Shown here: positions 1-6,888 of the stretch, in pieces
Position numbering within the stretch: position 1 is the stretch's first letter
Layout of the letters: every line of letters starts with the position of its first letter
Source of the DNA: Proteiniphilum sp. UBA4977
GTDB taxonomy: Bacteria > Bacteroidota > Bacteroidia > Bacteroidales > Dysgonomonadaceae
Reading direction: 5' to 3'
Assembly: GCA_002398565.1 (NCBI GenBank)
Contig: DGZP01000100.1
Coordinates: 1-39,715, forward strand
DNA: 39,715 bases
Notes under the pieces: generated by a model
Database searches by the model: none
Told to the model about the DNA's origin: nothing
What the model saw: only the letters and a program-made list of their open reading frames with translations
Program-made: the position numbers and the translations under genes

Positions 1-664
1 GGTCGTAAAGAGGGAGTACCCGGTCATTTAGCATATCAGCAGCAACAAGAGCCACCTTCCGATCATAAAGCTTAACAGTGGCCACCTTCGTGTATGTATC
101 AATAAATGTCTGCTGATAAATACGTCCCACGCCCTTGATGTTCCCCACGTAATACGTATCCTGGGCTCCAAGATAACCGGGATGATACGTTTCGATTTCA
201 CCTCTGGCCACCTTTTCCTCTTTAGCCTTTTCCAAAGCCACAACCTGAGCTTCAGTGAGTACGATTCCTTCCTGGGCAACCTTTGCTTCCAGCGCTTTCA
301 ATCGCTTGCGGAATGTTTCAAAATCATTTCTCAACCAAATGCTTCGAACACCTGATGGTGATACAAAAACACCCTCCTTTTTCAGCTCATTGCAAACACG
401 GACCTGACCAAAAGCGGGATTTTCTGTTGCAAATGATACTACCCGATCTTCAATCTCCTGTTCAATACGATTTTTGATGATGGGCTTTCGTCTGCTGATC
501 TCCTGTAGAGCTAATTCACCACCGGTTTCCACCAGTTCCCTTTATCGGTAGAAGGTATCCCGGCTGTATCCTAAATACTTGCATGCCTGAGAGACATTAC
601 CTAATTCTTCTGCTAATTTGAGCAGTCCTAACTTGTTTTTGATTAACTTCGTTTCTGAATTCAT
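1..664 (-). pseudogene. IS481-like transposase, 5' part, with in-frame stop
   Basis: Reading the minus strand from the ATG at 664 gives an N-terminal helix-turn-helix (residues about 10-40, ending DTFYR). A TAA stop follows at 542-544, at the position where related proteins usually have an aromatic residue. The same frame then stays open without another stop to the window edge. It encodes a second DNA-binding segment (NPAFGQVRVCNELKKEG) and the start of an integrase-core (rve) domain with AQDTYYVG, which holds the probable first catalytic Asp, followed by FIDTYTK. The layout fits IS481-family transposases. The stop probably arose by a single base change. The gene is therefore probably inactive unless a protein restarting after the stop is made. 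The C-terminal half lies outside the window. It sits just downstream of the alpha-galactosidase gene and marks one edge of the PUL. Confidence 0.8.
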
Positions 665-666
665 TT

Positions 667-739
667 CTGACAGTTTTTAAGGGTTGAACTTTCTTTGTTT
701 GTGCAATTACAAACTTAAGTTTTTGCCCTTAACTGTCAG
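667..739. repeat. Inverted repeat upstream of the transposase, candidate IS end
   Basis: CTGACAG at 667-673, followed by TTTTTAAGGG, is matched on the other strand by CTGACAG at 739-733, followed by TTAAGGG. The pair lies between the transposase start codon and the end of the GH36 gene. It could be the terminal or sub-terminal repeat of the insertion sequence, or its promoter/operator. The opposite IS end is outside the window, so the terminal repeat cannot be confirmed. Confidence 0.4.
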
Positions 740-761
740 ATTAAATCTAAACTAATTCAGT

Positions 762-2993
762 TTAATTTACACAACCGGACGGATTAGTTTCTTCCAGAAT
801 AAATACCGCACTGTCATATTGTCTTGCGATCTGCAATTCAATCCCGGCATTCATAAGATATTCTCCATCAAATATCATTTCATTTCCCCAAAAACAACTT
901 TTGTTTTTCGTCTTATTTATTTCGGTAATACGATATTTCTTATTATTATCTAATCCTTGTAATAATATTTTAGGTAACACCCCGCGATTATTGAAATCGG
1001 TGCAGTAAACAAATAATACGGCTTTGCTTTTGTCTTTACGAATGTATATGTTTGAAGAATGATTGTTTGTTCTGTCATAGGGAGATATTAGACGATAAAG
1101 ATCTCCTTTGGTAACTAATTCCCTGACATGTGTTTTATAATTTTCAATAGCTTGTTCCGCAAAATCCCATTCTTCTTCGGGAATATCACGTGGTTGTAAT
1201 TCTAAGCCAAGACGCCCGCTCATCGCTACATCGAAACGGAATTTAAGGGGTATGATGCTCCCTGTCTGATGTCCGGGTACTGTAGAAACATGAGCAGCGG
1301 TTGCCACTGCCGGATAAATTAGGTTGGTTGAATATTGCATATATACCCTGCGCAGGGCATCAGTATTGTCTGATGTCCAAAATTCGTCATGATATTTGAG
1401 AGCCCCATAGTCGACTCTTCCTCCTCCTGACGCACATGCTTGAAAAATAAGATCAGGATATTTATTTCTTATCTTTTCGTAGATAACGTACAGGCCTTTG
1501 GTATAATCTATCCAAAAGTGAGTTTGTTTATCAGCCGGCAGATAAGATGAGCCAACTTGTTCCACATGACGGTTGGCATCCCACTTAATGTATGCTATAC
1601 CGTGATGGCTGCTGAGCAGGTCATCGATCATATTCCAAATAAAATCCTGAACCTGGGGATTGGAAAGATCGAGCAGCAATTGGTTGCGTATGGTTGTTTT
1701 TTCTCTCCCATTGCTTTGTACTATCCATTCAGGGTGTCTTTCTGCCAATTCACTCTTTGGGTTAACCATTTCCGGTTCTATCCAAATACCAAACTTTATT
1801 CCGCGCTGAGTAGCATGGTCGATTAGATATTGCAGCCCGTTAGGTAATTTTTTCGTATTTACCTGCCAGTCTCCCAAACCTGCCCTTGCATTGTTTCGGG
1901 GATATTTGTTACCGAACCATCCGTCATCCAGTACAAACAGCTCAGCTCCTAATTTGGCTGCATTATCAATCATATCTTTGATTATCTGTTCATTAAAATC
2001 AAAATATGCACCTTCCCAGCTATTCAGAACTATGGGACGCTCTTCATATCCTTTATTCAGACTATATTTTCGTGCCCAGTCGTGAAAGTTACGGGAGATC
2101 TGCCCCTTTCCTTTATTGCTGTAAGTGTATATCATTTTGGGAGTTTCCAATTTTTCGCCTTGATTCAGTTTGTATTCAGACATGAAAGGGTTCATTCCTC
2201 CCAGAATGTTAAGGTAATCATATTCATTCAATTCGAATGAGAGTTTATAGTTTCCGGACCACGCCAAGGCGCCTCCTATACATATTCCGCTTGTTTCTTT
2301 GGTCGGCTGATCTAAAGAGAGGATAAAAGAAGCATTCTCTGTTTGAGTCGTACGCACTCCTTTTTTTGACTCGATACTTTTAACACCATAGCCAAGACGC
2401 TCTTCTGTTAGATTCATTTCACCTGCCCATGTCCCATTAAAGTGGGTAAGATAGTAACTATTAGCACGGATGCTGAGAAACGAAGAGTAGAAGTTTTTAA
2501 GAGTAATAGGCTTGGGTTCATTATTTGTAATAGTAACCCATTGGTTTATTACATCTTCATTCAGGTAGGCTTCAGTATGAAGTTCTACGCTCAAGTCATA
2601 TACTTCATCCTTAAGGTAAAACACAAAATGATGAATATTGGGTTGTTTGTTTACTACATAATTTTCAAGTTTAAGTTCCGTAATAAGACTGCCATCGCCA
2701 TGGATCAGGCTTAATGCCGGTTCGTTGACATACCCTAACCCGAAAGCCGGGTATGCCTCGTAATTCATTTCCCTGTTGGTGTCAGCTTTACCATATCCAC
2801 GAACAGATTCGAATTGAACTGAATTATCAATTTTTGTGCCATAGTAACGAAATATCAGACGGTTGTCTTTGCCAACCGTATAGATAAGCGAAGTACCTTT
2901 TGTTGATATCTCATAAACCATATTTTGTGAATGTAACCCGGCAACTCCCAGGAATCCAAATAGTAAGATTGGGGTAAATATTTTTAATATCAT
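762..2993 (-). CDS. GH36 alpha-galactosidase, secreted
   Basis: 743 residues with a Sec signal peptide (about residues 1-22), so probably periplasmic. The family removes terminal alpha-linked galactose with retention. An N-terminal beta-sandwich is followed by a TIM barrel with FVLDDGWFG, GIWIEPEMVNP, IKWDANR (nucleophile Asp472), ACASGGGRVDYG and TSDNTDA (acid/base Asp542), all in the family order. Its start overlaps the stop of the upstream GH2 gene by four bases (ATGA at 2993-2990), which implies translational coupling. It is the last gene of a sulfatase-GH2-GH36 operon. The protein looks full length. Only the last few residues, next to the insertion sequence, are unlike typical family ends. 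Family and catalytic residues are clear. Alpha-galactosidase is the usual GH36 activity, but the exact glycan is unknown. Confidence 0.95.
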   Translation of the reverse strand: MILKIFTPILLFGFLGVAGLHSQNMVYEISTKGTSLIYTVGKDNRLIFRYYGTKIDNSVQFESVRGYGKADTNREMNYEAYPAFGLGYVNEPALSLIHGDGSLITELKLENYVVNKQPNIHHFVFYLKDEVYDLSVELHTEAYLNEDVINQWVTITNNEPKPITLKNFYSSFLSIRANSYYLTHFNGTWAGEMNLTEERLGYGVKSIESKKGVRTTQTENASFILSLDQPTKETSGICIGGALAWSGNYKLSFELNEYDYLNILGGMNPFMSEYKLNQGEKLETPKMIYTYSNKGKGQISRNFHDWARKYSLNKGYEERPIVLNSWEGAYFDFNEQIIKDMIDNAAKLGAELFVLDDGWFGNKYPRNNARAGLGDWQVNTKKLPNGLQYLIDHATQRGIKFGIWIEPEMVNPKSELAERHPEWIVQSNGREKTTIRNQLLLDLSNPQVQDFIWNMIDDLLSSHHGIAYIKWDANRHVEQVGSSYLPADKQTHFWIDYTKGLYVIYEKIRNKYPDLIFQACASGGGRVDYGALKYHDEFWTSDNTDALRRVYMQYSTNLIYPAVATAAHVSTVPGHQTGSIIPLKFRFDVAMSGRLGLELQPRDIPEEEWDFAEQAIENYKTHVRELVTKGDLYRLISPYDRTNNHSSNIYIRKDKSKAVLFVYCTDFNNRGVLPKILLQGLDNNKKYRITEINKTKNKSCFWGNEMIFDGEYLMNAGIELQIARQYDSAVFILEETNPSGCVN

Positions 2994-4807
2994 AATGATT
3001 CTTTATCTAATATTTTACATATTTCACTGTTTATTTTTCTTAACAGTTGTTCATCAAGTTTCACCACTTTTCTATCATAAGTCATCAATCCGTTTATTTC
3101 TATCTCAACATCGGTAGTTTGAGTATAAATGGCTGCGGATAGACCATTCTTTATCAATTGTTTTAAAGAGGCTGCATACTCAAGATATTTGTCTGTGGCA
3201 TCTTTTGAATTTTGGAATTGGATGTAACCCCAGTTTCTATCCGGTTCCCAGGAGTGGTCTTTAAATAGCAAGCCTATCCCCCCATACTCACCAAGCACAT
3301 TGGCACGGGATGCATCATACAAGTACATGGCCGGGGCCGGATAGTTATGTAAATCGAGCATATCTCCACATACAAAATGATTCCCTCCGCTTGCAGAATT
3401 CACCAACCGGCTGGGATCATACATTTTAGTCCATTCCGTGATCTCCACCGTTTTAAATTGTCCCCATGCTTCATTGAAAGGAACCCATACTCCTATACTT
3501 GGATATGAATACAGAAAATCCATGATCTCTTTCCACTCTTTACGGTAAGTGGCTTCCGATTCAGGGCTTCTTTGGTATTCAGCGCCTTGGTACATTTTTT
3601 TATTTTGCCATTCTGTTTTCTTATCGCCATTCGGCATGTCCTGCCATACTATCATCCCTACTCTGTCGCAATGTGTATACCAACGGGCAGGTTCTACTTT
3701 CACATGTTTGCGAATCATATTATAGCCTAACTCTTTCGTCATAATTATATCGTATTTGAGCGCTTCATCGCAAGGTGCGGTGTATAACCCATCAGGCCAC
3801 CACCCTTGGTCGAGAGTGCCGAATTGGAAAAGATCTTTATTATTGAGCTGTAACCTTACTATTCCATTTTCATCTCTACGGGTAGAAAATTTCCGCATCG
3901 CTGTATAACTGTTCACCCTGTCTATTTCTTTATTATTGTTTAATAGTGATATTTTAAGATCATATAAATTAGGATTATCAGGAGTCCAAAGCTTAAAGTC
4001 TTTTAAATGAATTTCTATTTCTTCTCCACTGATGGCTTTAGCCGAAGCAATTTCATTTTTACCATCAAAAAGAACCGCATGGTAGATGTCGGTATCGTTT
4101 ACCGCATTTGTTTCTACTTTTATGGAAATGGTTTTGGTATCAATATCCGGAACGGTTTTTATATTGATAATATAACGGTTAGGTACGTTTTCTAACCAAA
4201 CGGTCTGCCATATTCCACTAACCGGCGTATAACGTGTGCCGTGGGGTTGGTTGAACTGCTTTCCTGCCGGCTGATATCCCTCATTGGATGGATCAAAAAC
4301 TTTCACGATTATTTTGTTATTCCCCTTGACCAATATATTTGTAATATCAAATGAAAATGGACTATAGCCTCCACTATGCATGCCTACTTTTATATTGTTT
4401 ACCCAAACGGTACATTGCCAGTCAACGGCTCCGAAATGTAGCAATACTTTTCCTTCTTTCCAATCATTTGGAACGGTAAATTCTCTCTCATACCACAATA
4501 ACTCATCTTTAGTCAATCTCCTTTGAACTCCTGAAAGAGAGGATTCTATGGCGAATGGCACAAGGATTTCTCCATCATTTTTTTGGGGTGAGTTGGTATC
4601 AAGTGGTGTTATACTATATTGCCATAGTCCATTCAGATTTTTCCATTTGGGACGTTCCATGATCGGGCGGGGATATTCTGCCCATACGTTATTGACATCA
4701 ATTGACGATGTCCATTCCGTTTTTAATTTATCGCCAGCTGGTCTCCATTGGGCACAAAGAATACCGTGTATCATCAATCCAAATAGAATACAAAGAGTTT
4801 TTTTCAT
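2990..4807 (-). CDS. GH2 beta-glycosidase (beta-galactosidase/glucuronidase type), secreted
   Basis: 605 residues with a signal peptide (MKKTLCILFG... to about residue 19). The domain order is the GH2 sugar-binding jelly roll (about 40-220), an immunoglobulin-like domain (about 220-320) and a TIM barrel (about 330-600). The acid/base is Glu446 in FNEAWGQF and the nucleophile is Glu507 in LGEYGGIG. The length is like beta-glucuronidases and far shorter than LacZ. GH2 includes beta-galactosidases, glucuronidases, mannosidases and arabinopyranosidases. I cannot choose among these from sequence, although pairing with GH36 suggests a galactose-containing substrate. It lies 97 bp downstream of the sulfatase and overlaps the GH36 start by four bases. 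A palindrome with a promoter-like element lies in that 97-bp gap. Confidence 0.93.
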   Translation of the reverse strand: MKKTLCILFGLMIHGILCAQWRPAGDKLKTEWTSSIDVNNVWAEYPRPIMERPKWKNLNGLWQYSITPLDTNSPQKNDGEILVPFAIESSLSGVQRRLTKDELLWYEREFTVPNDWKEGKVLLHFGAVDWQCTVWVNNIKVGMHSGGYSPFSFDITNILVKGNNKIIVKVFDPSNEGYQPAGKQFNQPHGTRYTPVSGIWQTVWLENVPNRYIINIKTVPDIDTKTISIKVETNAVNDTDIYHAVLFDGKNEIASAKAISGEEIEIHLKDFKLWTPDNPNLYDLKISLLNNNKEIDRVNSYTAMRKFSTRRDENGIVRLQLNNKDLFQFGTLDQGWWPDGLYTAPCDEALKYDIIMTKELGYNMIRKHVKVEPARWYTHCDRVGMIVWQDMPNGDKKTEWQNKKMYQGAEYQRSPESEATYRKEWKEIMDFLYSYPSIGVWVPFNEAWGQFKTVEITEWTKMYDPSRLVNSASGGNHFVCGDMLDLHNYPAPAMYLYDASRANVLGEYGGIGLLFKDHSWEPDRNWGYIQFQNSKDATDKYLEYAASLKQLIKNGLSAAIYTQTTDVEIEINGLMTYDRKVVKLDEQLLRKINSEICKILDKESL

Positions 4808-4863
4808 AGAATTTTAATTTTATTTTGATGTGTCGCTTAGTTTTTATTAATAAGATTGTGGAT

Positions 4864-4881
4864 ATTTGATTATCAAATGTA
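4864..4881 (-). promoter_or_regulatory. 15-bp perfect palindrome with promoter-like TACATTTG
   Basis: The gap between the sulfatase and GH2 genes contains ATTTGATTATCAAAT (4864-4878), a perfect 7-bp inverted repeat around one base. On the minus strand TACATTTG (4881-4874) overlaps it and matches the Bacteroidota -7 consensus TANNTTTG. A clear -33 TTG is not visible. It may be an operator plus a secondary promoter for GH2-GH36, or a chance AT-rich palindrome. Confidence 0.3.
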
Positions 4882-4904
4882 TTATTCCTGATCGGTATAA
4901 TATA

Positions 4905-6494
4905 TTAATCTATGGTAGTACTGCCCCACCAATCTTTATTTGGTTGATAATCCTGCTTTAGCACATCGTTGCGTAACATTTCCAGTTGGAAAATCTTTTC
5001 CTGTTGTACTTTTTTCTTATATCTGTGTTCGGCTACAGGATTGTAAACCGGATCGGCTGTTGGGATAAGCGCATTCGTTTGTTTGAGCCATTTGGAAAGC
5101 TTTTTATATAATTCCTGCAATTTCTCAGGATGCTGGATATTTAATGGCTCACATTCTGTGGGATCTATCATAAGATTATAGAGTTCATTACGTCCGTCTT
5201 CATAATAATGGATTAACTTCCATTTATCTTCTCTTATTATAGAAGAAGGTTCTCCGCCTTGATTTCCATAATGTGGATAATGCCAATATAAAGGACGTTC
5301 TTTTATATGTTCTTTGCGAAGTAGTGGAAAATAACTGATTCCATCTATTTTTTGATCTTTAGGTAAAGAAATATTTGCTATGTCAAGTAGAGTAGGATAA
5401 AAGTCTATACTCGAAACAGGGTAATCTATTCTATCGCCTTCATTATTATAATTAGGGCATTTCATCAATAATGGCACCCGTAATCCGCCCTCCCATTGCT
5501 GACCTTTCCCGCCCCGGAGAGGCTGGTTAGAAGTAGCATAATCGTCACCAGACGATACTCCTCCATTGTCACTGGTGAATATAATAATGGTATTATCGCC
5601 CAAGCCTAACTTTTCGACTTTGTCCAAAACAATTCCTATAGCGTCATCCATTTGTTTTATCAGTCCTGCATATACCGGGTTATCTTGATATTGGCGTGCA
5701 GGCAGTGTCCGGTCTACTTTGAAACCTTGTTGGGAGATACCATTGCTAACAGCTTTATCTCTAAAATACCTCCAATTTTTTTCTGTCGTTTCTATAGGTG
5801 CATGCACAGCATAGAACGAAAGATAAATGAAAAATGGCTGTTTATCTCCCTTATTATCATAAGTTTCCATAAAATTCGCGACTTCTGTCCCTAACCTTAC
5901 TGAAAGATTTTCCCCTTTCGGTCCGTCTTTCATTTTAGGATTTCCATAAGGAGAAAAATATCCGCCGGGATATGGACCACCGGCTTCATGTCCCCCTATA
6001 TTAATATCAAACCCATGATCTTCAGGAGTTGACCCTTCACCACCCAAATGCCATTTCCCAGCCATAAAAGTTATGTATCCGTTCTCCTTAAGCACTTTTG
6101 GAAGTGTTTTTTCGTCGGTTGATAATTTCATTGCGTATGGGGCAGGTAATAATTTTGAACTTCGACCTTGCTTGCGCCATTTCTCACCCGATGGTTCTCC
6201 TATCCAATTGGTAATTCCATGATTTACAGGGTATTTTCCTGTTAATATGCTGGCTCTGGAAGGACTTGAGACTTGGCACGCTGCATAAGCCTGATTAAAT
6301 TTTATGCCTTCTACCGCGATTCTATCTATATTGGGTGTTTCATAGTAGTTACTGCCTGTGCAACTTAAGTCCTTCCAACCTAAATCGTCTGCCAGAATAA
6401 AAAGAATGTTGGGTTTGTTATTCTGTGATTTTGTGTTCGCTCCTATACATGTGAATAAAGCGAGTGAAACCAGTGCCTTATTTGTAAGTCTCAT
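4905..6494 (-). CDS. S1-family sulfatase, Ser-type, secreted
   Basis: 529 residues with a signal peptide (to about residue 24). It hydrolyses a sulfate ester from a sugar, probably in the periplasm. The metal-binding start NILFILADDLGW carries Asp36 and Asp37. The maturation motif is SSPSRASILTG, so the residue to be converted to formylglycine is Ser76, with Pro78 and Arg80. GKWHLGG and FTSDNGG, further conserved active-site regions of the family, are also present. A Ser-type motif needs an anaerobic-type radical-SAM maturase (anSME), which is not in this window. It is the first gene of the leftward operon, about 44 nt from a predicted transcription start and controlled by the repeat pair at 6572-6612. 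The position of the sulfate removed cannot be predicted here. Confidence 0.95.
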   Translation of the reverse strand: MRLTNKALVSLALFTCIGANTKSQNNKPNILFILADDLGWKDLSCTGSNYYETPNIDRIAVEGIKFNQAYAACQVSSPSRASILTGKYPVNHGITNWIGEPSGEKWRKQGRSSKLLPAPYAMKLSTDEKTLPKVLKENGYITFMAGKWHLGGEGSTPEDHGFDINIGGHEAGGPYPGGYFSPYGNPKMKDGPKGENLSVRLGTEVANFMETYDNKGDKQPFFIYLSFYAVHAPIETTEKNWRYFRDKAVSNGISQQGFKVDRTLPARQYQDNPVYAGLIKQMDDAIGIVLDKVEKLGLGDNTIIIFTSDNGGVSSGDDYATSNQPLRGGKGQQWEGGLRVPLLMKCPNYNNEGDRIDYPVSSIDFYPTLLDIANISLPKDQKIDGISYFPLLRKEHIKERPLYWHYPHYGNQGGEPSSIIREDKWKLIHYYEDGRNELYNLMIDPTECEPLNIQHPEKLQELYKKLSKWLKQTNALIPTADPVYNPVAEHRYKKKVQQEKIFQLEMLRNDVLKQDYQPNKDWWGSTTID

Positions 6495-6544
6495 ATGAAT
6501 GCAATAGTTTTTTGTTTATACCAGTAATTCAGATACAGGAGTTA

Positions 6545-6552
6545 CAAAGTAA
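6545..6552 (-). promoter_or_regulatory. Predicted -7 element of the sulfatase-GH2-GH36 operon
   Basis: TTACTTTG on the minus strand (6552-6545) matches TANNTTTG except at the second base. It starts exactly 39 bp after the start of the downstream member of the minus-strand repeat pair. The plus-strand -7 has the same offset from its own pair. The predicted start would leave a leader of about 44 nt before the ATG at 6494. No good -33 TTG is seen, which fits an activator-dependent promoter. Confidence 0.45.
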
Positions 6553-6574
6553 TAAACAAACAATACCATATGCT

Positions 6575-6612
6575 GGAACAATTATTCAAAACATTAGCAC
6601 AATAATTCAAAA
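6575..6612 (-). promoter_or_regulatory. Tandem operator pair facing the sulfatase operon
   Basis: On the minus strand TTTTGAATTATTGTGCT (6612-6596) and TTTTGAATAATTGTTCC (6591-6575) are direct repeats 21 bp apart. The first is close to the plus-strand copy at 6717-6733, with the same TTTTGA start and GTGCT end. Repeats spaced by two helical turns are typical of AraC-family DNA binding, and the PUL's HTCS ends in an AraC domain. The assignment to that regulator is inference. Confidence 0.6.
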
Positions 6613-6716
6613 AATCATTAAGGTGCTATCCAAGAGAGATTATAAAAATGTAAAACAGATCCGTCCTTCATGATTATTAAGCAGGTATTTTCCACTGACA
6701 ATCTTTGTTGGAGTGA

Positions 6717-6754
6717 TTTTGATTATTTGTGCTTATTTTCTGTTCATTTGTGCT
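6717..6754 (+). promoter_or_regulatory. Tandem operator pair facing SusC1
   Basis: TTTTGATTATTTGTGCT (6717-6733) and TTCTGTTCATTTGTGCT (6738-6754) are direct repeats 21 bp apart. They share an exact ATTTGTGCT core (6725-6733 and 6746-6754). The second copy covers the place where a -33 element would lie relative to the -7 at 6777, as in activator sites that contact polymerase. Binding by the HTCS at 13985-18079 is the likely explanation. Confidence 0.65.
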
Positions 6755-6776
6755 ATATTGTCCAACCTGTCCGAAA

Positions 6777-6784
6777 TAATTTTG
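6777..6784 (+). promoter_or_regulatory. Predicted -7 element of the SusC1 operon
   Basis: TAATTTTG fits the Bacteroidota -7 consensus TANNTTTG at every fixed position. It starts 39 bp after the start of the second plus-strand repeat. Transcription would begin near 6791, giving a leader of roughly 98 nt before the SusC1 ATG at 6889. The -33 region is poor and overlaps the second repeat. Confidence 0.5.
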
Positions 6785-6888
6785 TGGTCAATATTGCAGA
6801 CTACTGTATGATAACAAAAAGTTGCAGTAGCGAGAGACAATTTTATGCCTATCCGACTAAAATTTATAACCAGAAAAAGAATGATAAA

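Larger units (their letters stand above)
6495..6888. promoter_or_regulatory. Divergent control region between the two PUL 1 operons
   Basis: This 394-bp stretch separates the leftward sulfatase operon from rightward SusC1. An upstream in-frame ATG at 6670 would extend SusC1 into it. However, the resulting 73 residues do not look like a signal peptide and would overlie the promoter elements, so I treat the stretch as non-coding. It contains two tandem repeat pairs, a -7 element on each strand and a possible 5'-UTR hairpin (CTACTG 6801-6806 with CAGTAG 6825-6830). Confidence 0.75.

Noticed and set aside
748..764. Small hairpin TAAACT-AATTC-AGTTTA at the end of the GH36 gene as a terminator
   Set aside because: The stem is only 6 bp and AT-rich, overlaps the stop codon and is not followed by a T run on the minus strand.
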